A DNA stretch of 64,000 nucleotides from JADKAV01 sp037045455 (GTDB taxonomy: Bacteria; Actinomycetota; Actinomycetes; S36-B12; UBA10799), in assembly GCA_037045455.1 (NCBI GenBank), contig JBAOIN010000005.1:124001-188000 (forward strand), in the 5' to 3' direction. Shown here one piece after another: positions 1 through 8,248 of this stretch. The notes under the pieces were generated by a model. It was not told the origin of the DNA. It saw only the letters and a list, made by a program, of their open reading frames with translations, and made no database searches. The position numbers and the translations under genes are program-made. Every line of letters begins with the position of its first letter. Within the stretch, counting starts at the first letter, position 1.

Positions 1-380
1 ACGATCTGCAGGCCCAAGTGACGGACCTGTACGCCCACATCACCGAGATGCGCAGGCCGACCTGGCAGGCGAGAGCTCTCCTGCGCAGCGCGCCGAAAGC
101 AGCGCGCACCCGCATGGAACGGCGATGGCGGCCCGACAGACCGTAGAGCTGATCGACTGGTACAACCACACCCACCGGCACTCATCGCTGGAAGGCCACA
201 CCCCGGCCAGCGTCCACGACGGCAGCTGGGTCCAGATCCACCACCAACGCCAGGCCACCCTCGATGCAGCTCTACCAGGCCAACCCCGGCCGCTACCGCC
301 GACGCCCGCAAGCCAGAACCCCCATGGCCTGCGTCGTCCTGAACCAACAACAACCCCTCGACCGACTCCAAACAGGTTGA
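1..380 (+). pseudogene. 3' remnant of an IS3-family-type transposase (integrase core end)
   Basis: Only the C-terminal part is inside the window. From about base 125 the frame reads DWYNHTHRHSSLEGHTPASV, the typical end of an IS3/IS481-type integrase-core transposase, where WYN..RHS..G.TPA follows the catalytic Glu. The frame slips near base 265: after a conserved stretch the sensible continuation (LYQANPGRYRRRP..., the usual basic tail) is in the next frame and stops at 378-380. Bases 1-124 give no recognisable transposase text in any single frame, so the upstream part is probably decayed too. No terminal inverted repeat could be fixed. It is unlikely to be active. It marks the left edge of the glycan gene block that follows. 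Bases 381-610 hold no gene I can support. Confidence 0.65.
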
Positions 381-610
381 CAGGTTCCGAACGCGTCGGA
401 TTCGGCTTCCGCACCTTCCGCAACTACCGAATCCGGGTCCTACTCGACGCCGGAGGCGTCAACTGGAACCTACTCCCCACCCTGACCCCCCCGCTGAAAT
501 CCGAAGGACCCCCAAAGTGGGTAGACAGCGCGCATGACCTGACGAAGGGGCGATGTTCCGGGCCAGACAGAAAACTCACGCGGAAATGGAGTTCAGGCCG
601 AAGATCTACG

Positions 611-2353
611 TCAGTTCAAGAGATACAGAGCGTAGATGTCGTCTTGCCAAACTGGTTGCCCCACTGACTCTTCGATGGTCCGCCCTTCGATCGCTGCCTG
701 GTTATCCAGCGCCGCCTGACTTACGCCCTTGTCGAAGAGGACCGCACAGTACCCGGCATCGCGCAGTCTGTCGAAGTCCTGGACTGTGGCCTCTTGCGCT
801 ACTCCAGTCACCGGGTTATCAGACGCTGTCTGTCCGGCTACATAGGAGCCACCCGACCAACGGAACTCCGGAGCCAACGCGAAAGGCAGATAGCTGCGGT
901 AGGTGAGATCGTCCCAGACGATGCCGGGCTGGCTCGCACGCTGATTGGGCACCGTCTCGTTCGGCAACTGTGCGACAGCACATCCTGCTGGTACCTTGCC
1001 ACGCACACTGTCCACCATGGCCGCATACTTCGTGGCGGGGATGGGTGCCGGGTAATTGCGGTGGGCGATGATCAGGTCAAGTGCCCCGGCGACGAGCAGG
1101 ATGGCCCCGACCACGGCAAGCAACCTGCGCTCCGCTTTGGGGGGTCCGCTGGGACGCGAGAGGACCGCGAAGAGCCACATGCCGCCGGCAATCGCAAGGA
1201 CGAGCATCACTCGGTACCACGCCCGAGCCGGACTGACGGTTCCCAACAACACCGCCATCGCCGCCTGCAAGTTTCCTAAACCACCGGCGAGCCAGAACAG
1301 GGCCGAGACAACGGTGGCGCTTGCCAGGAACAACGTGCTACGGGCATGGACCGATACGGGCGGGATCCGCACGAGGACGAGCAGCGCGATGACCGACAGG
1401 AGCACGGGGGCGATCCCCCAGGCAGCCTCGACCGAGGCTCCCGGGATCAGAAGTTGGTCGCGTGGCAGGATCTCCTGCACGAGCGGGGAGCCGAGGATCA
1501 GGTCGACGAAGTGACCGCCACCCCAGTTGCTCTGCCATGCCTCTCTGCTCGCATCCGATCCTGGTCCGTGATGCCAAGCCGCGAGCGCTGCCTGCACGAT
1601 GAAGCTCAGGAGCACCGCGGCCCACACCTGCAGGATCATTCGCAAGACCAGCCAGTTCCGACGCAGGAGCGGTGCCACGGCCGCAGCGGCAAGCACCATC
1701 ACCAGAACCACCGCCCACCACATCGGCGAAATGGCAGTGCAGAGGAAGACCACTCCCATCGCAGCGATAGGAATCCGGCGGTCACCCTTCACCTCGGCCC
1801 TCACCGCCACACCCAACACCACCGGCAGCACCGCGAAGAAGGCGAGGTTGAGCTGGTGAAACGCGGTCCACCAGGAAGCCCCCATGGTTACCGCTATGGC
1901 AACGGGGAGCAAGCCTCGGCGTCCCGCTGGGAAGGAGCGGGCAGCGAACAGCATCGCCATGGCATTCAGCCCCGCACAGACAGCTTGGAACCACAGCACG
2001 CTGGCCGCAGCGGGCACGTCTCCTACTCCGACTGTCAGCCAGGCGAAGAGTCCGGCGAACAGACCCATCTGGGGCAACGCCCATCCGCTCATGCCGATTG
2101 GATAGGCCAGATGATCTGTGGTGCCAACCGGTCCGGCCAGCCCAAACACCTGAAACATGGCCTGTTGCCAGAGCTCATCCACTCCCCTCGGGAAGATCGA
2201 GAGGTCCGTGCCGTTCCATGGCTCCAAGAACACAGCCGCTACCAGGGTCGCGCTCGCAGAGGTAACCAAGTACAGCCAGGGGCGGACCCGCCTGAGCCAC
2301 GTACTGTGGCCGCCCTCAACACTCACTTCCACCCCTGCCGACACGCTCCACAC
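611..2353 (-). CDS. Polytopic membrane protein, GT-C glycosyltransferase-like, function unknown
   Basis: A 580-residue protein with roughly ten or more hydrophobic segments spread over residues 25-440, then a soluble C-terminal part of about 140 residues. The layout (early TM segment, an extracytoplasmic stretch with FPRGVDELWQQAMFQ, many TM helices, a C-terminal soluble domain) resembles GT-C type lipid-linked-sugar transferases or YfhO-like envelope proteins, but I see no family-defining motif. The start is GTG at 2353; several in-frame GTG codons follow, so the true start may lie up to about 20 codons downstream. Neighbours on both sides are envelope-sugar genes (a methyltransferase divergently, then two glycosyltransferases), which supports a role in a surface glycan. 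The function is inferred from context only. Confidence 0.7.
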   Translation of the reverse strand: MWSVSAGVEVSVEGGHSTWLRRVRPWLYLVTSASATLVAAVFLEPWNGTDLSIFPRGVDELWQQAMFQVFGLAGPVGTTDHLAYPIGMSGWALPQMGLFAGLFAWLTVGVGDVPAAASVLWFQAVCAGLNAMAMLFAARSFPAGRRGLLPVAIAVTMGASWWTAFHQLNLAFFAVLPVVLGVAVRAEVKGDRRIPIAAMGVVFLCTAISPMWWAVVLVMVLAAAAVAPLLRRNWLVLRMILQVWAAVLLSFIVQAALAAWHHGPGSDASREAWQSNWGGGHFVDLILGSPLVQEILPRDQLLIPGASVEAAWGIAPVLLSVIALLVLVRIPPVSVHARSTLFLASATVVSALFWLAGGLGNLQAAMAVLLGTVSPARAWYRVMLVLAIAGGMWLFAVLSRPSGPPKAERRLLAVVGAILLVAGALDLIIAHRNYPAPIPATKYAAMVDSVRGKVPAGCAVAQLPNETVPNQRASQPGIVWDDLTYRSYLPFALAPEFRWSGGSYVAGQTASDNPVTGVAQEATVQDFDRLRDAGYCAVLFDKGVSQAALDNQAAIEGRTIEESVGQPVWQDDIYALYLLN

Positions 2354-2437
2354 CGTGTCATACCCGCGGAGAACGTCGCATGACTGCCCCGCCTGAGGCG
2401 CGTCCGGAACGGAAGTGGGCGACCTCGCCGCGCGGAT

Positions 2438-3133
2438 ATGCTGAAGCCCATGGCCACTCGCAGCGCGGAATTCATGCGGGACTGGTTCGCTGACGACTAC
2501 TCATCGATCAACGCCTCGGCCAACGGATCCTTCTTCGAGCGCTACACCCATGCCGCCATGGAGCCGCCATGGTCACATGGAATGGCCTTTCCCAACGTGC
2601 TCGAGGTAGGCGCCAATCGCGGAGAGCACATTCCCTACGTCCATCACGAATTCCACAGGTACATCGCTTCAGATATCGAACCGCCACAACTACTGGCGGA
2701 AGTGGCCGCAGATCCACGCATCGAGCCACTCGCCTGTGACATAGCGGCACTGCCCGCACGTGACCAAACGTTTGACCGCGTCGTCGTCACGTGCGTGCTT
2801 CACCATGTCGAGAGCCCCTACGACGCCGCTTTCGAGCTGCGACGAGTGACGCGCGTCGGAGGCTTGCTGACTATCCTGGTTCCGAACGATCCGGGGGCGG
2901 CGTACAGGTGGGGCAAAGCTCTGACGACTGGCCGCTACGCTCGCAAGTCGGGCAGGTCGCGGCAGAGCGCCCTGGCCGATGCCATCGGTCACCACAACCA
3001 CTACCGATCAATCCGCATTCAGTTACGGGAAGCCTTTCGGGATGACGCGGTATCAGTTCGGTGGTTGCCCTTTCGAGTGCCCGCCGTCGAGTTGAACGCC
3101 TTCACCGTTTGGAACATCCGGCGTCTCTCGTGA
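2438..3133 (+). CDS. Class I SAM-dependent methyltransferase
   Basis: A 231-residue protein. Motif I is visible as NVLEVGANRG (about residues 52-61), the acidic end of strand 2 as IASDIEPPQ, and a motif-IV-like region as FDRVVVTCVLHHVESP followed by a post-I helix. This is the fold of small-molecule methyltransferases of the Methyltransf_11/25 type; the substrate cannot be read. It is transcribed divergently from the membrane protein to its left and converges on the glycosyltransferase to its right, with which it overlaps by 81 bp. Its place inside a glycan block suggests sugar or lipid O-methylation, an inference only. The start is ATG 2438; ATG 2450 is equally possible. Confidence 0.75.
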   Translation: MLKPMATRSAEFMRDWFADDYSSINASANGSFFERYTHAAMEPPWSHGMAFPNVLEVGANRGEHIPYVHHEFHRYIASDIEPPQLLAEVAADPRIEPLACDIAALPARDQTFDRVVVTCVLHHVESPYDAAFELRRVTRVGGLLTILVPNDPGAAYRWGKALTTGRYARKSGRSRQSALADAIGHHNHYRSIRIQLREAFRDDAVSVRWLPFRVPAVELNAFTVWNIRRLS

Positions 3134-4078
3134 TTCTTCGCCATTGACCACCGACGACTCCGCCACGAGGAACATCGGCCGTCTTTTGGTTTCTAGGAAG
3201 ATGCGTCCGACGTATTCGCCGACGACGCCGATGCTGATCAGTTGAATTCCGCCGATGAGGACGATAGCGGCTATCACGGTCACATAACCCGGAGCCTCGA
3301 TCCCGTTCTTGGCCGTATAGATCAGCAGCCAGACGAGATAGCCGAGCGCCACGACGACCGCGGCCCAGCCCATGTGGATCACCAATCTCAGGGGCCGGGT
3401 GTTGAAGGAGATCAGCCCCTCCACGGCATAGTCAACGAGCCGCGAATTGCTCCAACTGGAGGTTCCGGCAACTCGAGGCTGGTTCGGGTAGTTCACAACG
3501 GTCGTGCTGAATCCGATCCACGCGAAGATGCCCTTCGAAAACCGGTTGGTCTCCTGCAGATTCAGAACGGCCTGCGCCGCTTTACGTGTCAGCAGCCGGA
3601 AGTCGCCATCCCCGTTCACCAGTTCGACTTCGCTGAGGCGATTAGAGGCGCGGTAGAAGAGGTTCGAGACCGCAGTCCTGACCTTTGGATCGCCTGTTCT
3701 ATCCCGCCTCGCAACCACCTGATCCGCACCGGTCGCTTCCTGTTCACGTACAAGCAGTGGGAGCACTTCCGGAGGGTGCTGGCCGTCGGCGTCCATGATC
3801 AGCACAAGATCGCCACTCGCGGCCTTCAGCCCGGCATACATGGCTGCCTCCTTACCGAAGTTTCGCGACAAGGAGAGGTACTGCACTTCCGCGCACTTCC
3901 CGCTCCAGTCGCGGGCTACCTCCAGCGTGCTGTCCGTGCTGCCGTCGTCAACAATCACGATCTCCACGCGGCATTCGGCATCCTGCGCTGCCTTCAGGAT
4001 TCCTGGAAGGATTTGCGGAAGGGAATCCGCCTCGTTGTGACAGGGCAGAACGACAGAGCACAGGACGGGAGCCGTCAT
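3053..4078 (-). CDS. GT2 family glycosyltransferase, GtrB/dolichol-phosphate-sugar synthase type
   Basis: A 341-residue protein from ATG 4078 (GTG 4081 is a possible alternative). The N-terminal GT-A domain reads SVVLPCHNEADSLP, then IVIVDDGSTDST, then GDLVLIMDADGQHPPEV with the DXD-like metal site, and a Q..R acceptor region. Two TM helices follow at about residues 235-300, ending near GEYVGRIFLETKRRP, which is diagnostic of GtrB/DPM1-like enzymes that move a sugar from an NDP donor to polyprenyl phosphate on the inner membrane face. It lies 47 bp downstream of the PIG-V-like mannosyltransferase in the same direction, and such a lipid-linked sugar is the usual donor for GT-C enzymes like that one. 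The last about 27 codons are antisense to the methyltransferase gene, which is unusual and may mean that one 3' end is misread. Confidence 0.85.
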   Translation of the reverse strand: MTAPVLCSVVLPCHNEADSLPQILPGILKAAQDAECRVEIVIVDDGSTDSTLEVARDWSGKCAEVQYLSLSRNFGKEAAMYAGLKAASGDLVLIMDADGQHPPEVLPLLVREQEATGADQVVARRDRTGDPKVRTAVSNLFYRASNRLSEVELVNGDGDFRLLTRKAAQAVLNLQETNRFSKGIFAWIGFSTTVVNYPNQPRVAGTSSWSNSRLVDYAVEGLISFNTRPLRLVIHMGWAAVVVALGYLVWLLIYTAKNGIEAPGYVTVIAAIVLIGGIQLISIGVVGEYVGRIFLETKRRPMFLVAESSVVNGEESRETPDVPNGEGVQLDGGHSKGQPPN

Positions 4079-4125
4079 CACGCAAGCGTATCCAGCACAA
4101 TGTGCGAAGGCGGCATTGCAGCACG

Positions 4126-5268
4126 TCAGAAGTCGAGTTGCCAGAGCCAATACTGGAAACTTGCTGACAGCAACGTGAGTAAAGCCAACGTGAGGACCGT
4201 TACCGCGGTGGGCCAGCGTTTCATGTACTGGCCAATTGGGATCAGCAGCGGGAAAGCTGCCAGTAGGTAACGCATGCTCTGCAGATGCATAAACGTCTGC
4301 CCCACGACCGCCGCGAGGAGCACGCCTGAGTAGACGTTCAATTGCCAGGGCACCCTCGTTATCCAGCACACAACCCATAGCCCACAGGCGATCACGATCG
4401 TCCAGGCTGCCACCGAGTAGTTGAGCGGGCCGTCGAACAGGTGCTCTGCAATGAATTGAGCCTTTGAGGCCCCCCAGTCGTTGAAGGACACCCACTCGCG
4501 CTGGATGTCGAACCAGCCCGAGAGGTTGCCGGTCCGGAAAGCCACGAGGCCTAGCCACGCGAGCACTCCGAGCGGGGCGATGACGGTGGCGGCAACTCGC
4601 GACAGCCAGGTGTTGGGCCTAAGCCAAGCAGCCATGATGACGGGAAGGACTACCGCGAGCGCCTGTAGTCGCGACAGTCCGGCCAGGGCCGCCAGCACCG
4701 CTGCGGGGATCAACTTCCCGCGCAGGAGCAGCAGGAGACAGGCAGATGTCAGCGCGATGAACAGCGGCTCCGGCCTTCCGCTCGACAGCACGATGTTCGC
4801 GGGCATGGCCGACCAGAGAACCACGACGATCAGGCCAGCTCGCGGACCGGCGACATCGCGGGCGATAAGGGCGATCAGAATGGCTGCGATGGCAGCTGCG
4901 CACCACGCCAGCAGCAGACCCGCCACCAGCGGATCAAGACCAAGGTATGTAAGAGTCCGGATCATGACGGGGAAGAGCGGGAAGAAGGCCAGATTCGAGT
5001 GCCGATCGTGACTTCCCGGCAGACAACCTGCATGGGGGACATCGGTGCACGCTACTCGCAGGCCAGGTGACAACTCGGAGGCGCCGTCGTAGCCGTTGGC
5101 AGCGATGTCCTGATACCAAAACGGGTCCCACAGCTGAGTCAGTGAGTGCAGCAGGCTAGTGCCAGGGGGGTGAGTCAGAGCCGCTGCAACGATGGCCACC
5201 ACCCGGGTGAGCAGGAAGACAACGAGCACAATGACGAGGTAACGCAGCGTTGACCGGCGCGCGTTCAT
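4126..5268 (-). CDS. PIG-V-like (Mannosyl_trans2) integral membrane mannosyltransferase
   Basis: A 380-residue polytopic protein from ATG 5268. It opens with a TM helix, then LWDPFWYQDIAANGYDG, matching the conserved D.xW/Y.xIAxxGY signature of bacterial PIG-V homologues, and later NLAFFPLFPVMIR, again typical of the family. About nine TM segments follow. Such enzymes use polyprenyl-phosphate-mannose on the outer face of the membrane. The gene precedes the GtrB-like gene on the same strand, so donor synthesis and transfer may be coupled. The ORF extends upstream to 5376 but the extra residues are not membrane-like, so I chose the internal ATG directly before RRSTLRYLVIVLVVFLL. The exact acceptor is unknown. 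Confidence 0.82.
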   Translation of the reverse strand: MNARRSTLRYLVIVLVVFLLTRVVAIVAAALTHPPGTSLLHSLTQLWDPFWYQDIAANGYDGASELSPGLRVACTDVPHAGCLPGSHDRHSNLAFFPLFPVMIRTLTYLGLDPLVAGLLLAWCAAAIAAILIALIARDVAGPRAGLIVVVLWSAMPANIVLSSGRPEPLFIALTSACLLLLLRGKLIPAAVLAALAGLSRLQALAVVLPVIMAAWLRPNTWLSRVAATVIAPLGVLAWLGLVAFRTGNLSGWFDIQREWVSFNDWGASKAQFIAEHLFDGPLNYSVAAWTIVIACGLWVVCWITRVPWQLNVYSGVLLAAVVGQTFMHLQSMRYLLAAFPLLIPIGQYMKRWPTAVTVLTLALLTLLSASFQYWLWQLDF

Positions 5269-5485
5269 GATCCGCCGAGTGTAGCGCGGGGGAAACGCTT
5301 CCTGACGCACATGCTCGCGCTTGCCTAACTCGGCAGTCCGCACGCATGAAAGCCAATGCTGGTTCGTACGGCACATCTACACAGTTGCTCCGGAGCGTAT
5401 GCGGGGTCACAAGAACAGAGTCGAGAATGTCGTATCGGCTATCTACAAGTTGGACATACATCCACGCCATCATGCGAGTCACTGG

Positions 5486-5559
5486 AGCCGCCTGTCGGAA
5501 TCGAACCGACGACCTACGCATTACGAGTGCGTCGCTCTGGCCGACTGAGCTAAGGCGGC
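5486..5559 (-). tRNA. tRNA-Thr (anticodon CGU)
   Basis: Read on the minus strand this is a 74-nt cloverleaf. The acceptor stem GCCGCCT pairs with AGGCGGC, the D arm contains TAGCTCAGTCGGCCAGAGC, the anticodon stem-loop has loop CTCGTAA (anticodon CGU, reading ACG), and the T arm carries GTCGGTTCGAATCCGAC. The discriminator is T and no CCA is encoded. The tRNA sits at the right edge of the glycan gene block, a common chromosomal landmark for island boundaries, but I found no duplicated 3' end to its left. Confidence 0.95.
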
Positions 5560-5765
5560 GTGGGCGGCGGGCCGCCCGACCAGACCACTCTACCTAGCCC
5601 GCTCCACGTCGCGTGAATTGCGTCGCGCGTTCCCATCGGCGCGTGGAGAGAAGGCGGCAGAGGCGTGAGCAATGCGGCGCAGTCTGGAAGTGGTTCGATG
5701 CAGCGCCATGCCCGATCGGATGCGGTGCCGTCTCGCGCCCCGTGATGCTGACGGGAGGCAGCGCC

Positions 5766-5929
5766 ATGAACTTGTACCGCTGGCCACCGGTCTCGTTCTC
5801 GCCAGTTCTGCAGCACTAGCCGCCATACCCGCGCAGGCTTTACCGGGCCGAGATCTCTACATGGTCACAGAAGTCGCCGTCTTCGACGAGGACTGCGCGC
5901 ACGGTTACCCCTGCAAGATCCTCTCCTAA
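5766..5929 (+). CDS. Possible small secreted peptide, frameshifted
   Basis: A GGGAGG ribosome-binding site precedes ATG 5766 by 7 bases, but that frame closes after 17 codons. One base later the next frame gives ATGLVLASSAALAAIPAQA, a good signal-peptide core with an AXA cleavage site, and then a 29-residue mature part with two cysteines ending at 5929. A single indel near 5780 would join the RBS, start and signal peptide into a peptide of about 54 residues. I do not recognise the mature sequence. The stretch between the tRNA (5559) and 5766 shows nothing else I can support. Confidence 0.3.
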
Positions 5930-5972
5930 AGCGGCGCCTTCCCCGACGTCGCTCATCGACCCTGTCTGACTT

Positions 5973-6668
5973 CTACCTCACTATCTGCAACGGCCCAGGG
6001 GCTGCGATGACAGGAGCAGCCGCAGGGGTCAGGGGAACGATGAATCCGCCCAGATGCGTAGCTGCAGCGCAGGCCCCGGTGGTCGAGTTCTTCTGGAACA
6101 GCGAGTTGGCCGCCACGGGAATGGTGGTGATCGTGGTGGACGCGACCTTCCACGCGCTGGCCGTCGGAGCATCGGTCACCTGGAATACCGCGCGGCCGTT
6201 GCCGCCAGCCGACTTCAGGTAGGGCTGCAGGCTTGCATTGGTCCCGTAGACGGCAGCATCGGTGCAGCCGTTGTTGACGAAGTACAGCCCGCCATTGTCG
6301 TTAGCGAGGGTGCCATCCATCCCGTACCGGAACACGCTGCCATCGTCTGTGGTGACCTGGACGCTCGGGACCAAGCCAACGCTGAAGTACCCGGAGAAGG
6401 TCCCCAGGGTCACGCCGTTCTTGTCCTTCACCAGCCAGTTGGGGCCCGCCGGTCCGGCGGCACCTGGCACCCCCTGCGGTCCTTCGGTGTTCCAGCTGGT
6501 CTTGACCCAGCCCTTCTTGCACTTCTTGAACTTCTTGTTGATGATCTTGACTGAGCCGTTGGACTTCTTCACGCAGGCCTTGACCGTCTGAGCCTGGGCG
6601 GCCGGCGCGGCCATCAGACTCGCCCCCGCCACACCCGCCGCAGCCACGATCGCAAGTGTCTTGTTCAT
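5973..6668 (-). CDS. Secreted protein with short collagen-like linker
   Basis: A 231-residue exported protein. The RBS GGGAGG lies just upstream of ATG 6668. Residues 1-26 form a signal peptide ending APAAQAQ. A short basic module follows (KACVKKSNGSVKIINKKFKK...CKKGWVKTSWN) with two cysteines, as seen ahead of collagen-like tails in many actinobacterial exported proteins. Next comes a brief Gly-Pro-rich linker, GPQGVPGAAGPAGP. The C-terminal about 150 residues are Gly/Thr/Ala rich with one further cysteine pair and no motif I recognise. It is monocistronic and probably cell-surface or extracellular. Function unknown. Confidence 0.8.
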   Translation of the reverse strand: MNKTLAIVAAAGVAGASLMAAPAAQAQTVKACVKKSNGSVKIINKKFKKCKKGWVKTSWNTEGPQGVPGAAGPAGPNWLVKDKNGVTLGTFSGYFSVGLVPSVQVTTDDGSVFRYGMDGTLANDNGGLYFVNNGCTDAAVYGTNASLQPYLKSAGGNGRAVFQVTDAPTASAWKVASTTITTIPVAANSLFQKNSTTGACAAATHLGGFIVPLTPAAAPVIAAPGPLQIVR

Positions 6669-6929
6669 GATCGACCTCCCTTGGATGAGGCCGACAGTAC
6701 GCCGTTTTGATCATCTCCGCTCAATGCGCGCGACGGTGCCAATCCGGCCGGCATTTGTGAATAACCTCCAACACGCTTGTCGTACCCCTTACTTAGGTTG
6801 GTTGTATCGGTCGGGCGGGCCTGTGGATTTGGTCGGGAGTTCTTGTCGTAGGTCCGTCGTAGGTTGGTTGTGCGGGGGGAGCCCGTTCTTCTCTTTCTTC
6901 TTCTTCTGGGTTGGGGGTGGTGTGTCGTG
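6669..6929. other. Intergenic stretch with a 12-bp direct repeat and a pyrimidine tract
   Basis: No gene is supported here. The 12-mer taggttggttgt occurs at 6794-6805 and 6860-6871, each followed by a G-rich stretch, and a CTT-rich tract lies at about 6888-6910. This region divides the secreted-protein gene from the broken HNH gene and may be decayed mobile DNA. Confidence 0.4.
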
Positions 6930-8165
6930 TCGTTGGAGATCAGTCCGTTGGCGATGCGCCGTGCCCGGATCCGGGATTCGCTGCCCACCGAACACCCGCA
7001 GTTGCTGGATCGAGGTCGAGGAGCTGGCTCGGGCAGGCTGCCCGCGGCTGCCGATCTGGTTGGTCTGGACGAGTTGGTCGGGTCGTTGGGGGTGCCGGGC
7101 CGGATGGTCGAACCAGCTCGACGCCATGGCTGACTGACGATCGCTGCGGAGGCGGACACCCGTAAGGCCTCGCAGGTGTTCTGCGCCGGGACCACCGGGA
7201 CGATGGTCGCGGCGGCGTTGAACACCAACGGCCCGGTCGGTTCCGGGATGGTCAGTACCGGGCATGCCCTGGCCGGACATGCCGCATGTCGCGCGAGGCG
7301 TTCACGGCCGGCCGGATCGGCACCAGGCAGGTGTTGGCGTTGCAGCACGCCGCCTCCCGGATCGAGGACTTCGGCGTGCATGAGAAGCACCTGGTGCAGG
7401 TCGCTGAGCGGGTCGACCCCAAAGAGCTGCGCCGGCTGCTGGACGTGCTGATCACCCAGTCGATACCCGAGCACGCCGACCTCGAGTTGGACAAGCAGCA
7501 CAGCAAGCGGGGGGTGTCGCTGAACGAGCGCCAGGACGGCATGTGGAAACTCGACGGACTACTCGATGCGATCGCCGGGAACAAACTCAACGACCTGCTG
7601 CAACCGTTGATGGCCAAAGAGGGTGCCGATGACCCCCGCGGCCCGAAGCAGCGCCGCGCCGACGCCCTGGACGATGTGGTCAGCCTGGCCCGGGCCAGCC
7701 GCAGCCCGCTGGGGGTGTCCGGGCTGAGCGTGCTGGTCGACATCGACACCCTGCCCGGACGGTGCCAAAGCCGCGCTGGAAGACGGCCGGCTGCTCGGCC
7801 CCGACGGCTTCGACCTGCTGTCCTGCACCGTGGCCATGAGTGTGATCTTCGGGCTGAACCGGCCCAAAGGCTTCGAACCGCTGCACCTGACCCGCACTTC
7901 TAGGCGGGCCTCCAAAGCCCAATGGGACGCCCTGAAGGCCCGGGACAAAGGCTGCGTGCGCTGCGGGAAACCACCCCGCTACACCCAAGCCCACCACATC
8001 ATCCACTGGAAAGACGGCGGCCTCACCGACATCACCAACCTGGTCCTGCTCTGCGCCAGATGCCACCACGACCTACACCTCGGCTACTTCAACGTGACCA
8101 TGGGCGACGACGGCATCCCGATCCTGATCCAAGGCCGCGGACCACCCGGCAAACGGGTGGGCTGA
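6930..8165 (+). pseudogene. DUF222/13E12-type HNH endonuclease, frameshifted
   Basis: From 7286 the frame reads a DUF222 helical region (AGRIGTRQVLALQHAASRI to ...LLDAIAGNKLNDLLQPLMAK), switches frame at a CCC run near 7756, and then gives KAALEDGRLLGPDGF and a complete HNH domain. That domain has CVRCGKPPRYTQAHHIIHW, DITNLVLLCARCHHDLH, the zinc-knuckle cysteines and the catalytic His pair. Upstream, 6930-7285 holds family-like text in more than one frame, with at least one stop that a single indel would remove (near 7135). These repeated proteins are scattered through actinobacterial genomes, often in mobile or variable regions. The single-base nature of the 7756 break fits a sequence error; the N-terminal damage may be real decay. 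Confidence 0.7.
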
Positions 8166-8248
8166 CACCCGCGCCTCGGATGTGCACGCGCCGCTAGCCT
8201 CAAGATCCACCCGCTCACCACCGATATCCAGCGGGAGGAGGGTGAGTC

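Noticed and set aside
6301..6714. 137-codon ORF overlapping the secreted collagen-like protein
   Set aside because: Out-of-frame shadow on the same strand. The 231-residue frame has the RBS and signal peptide.
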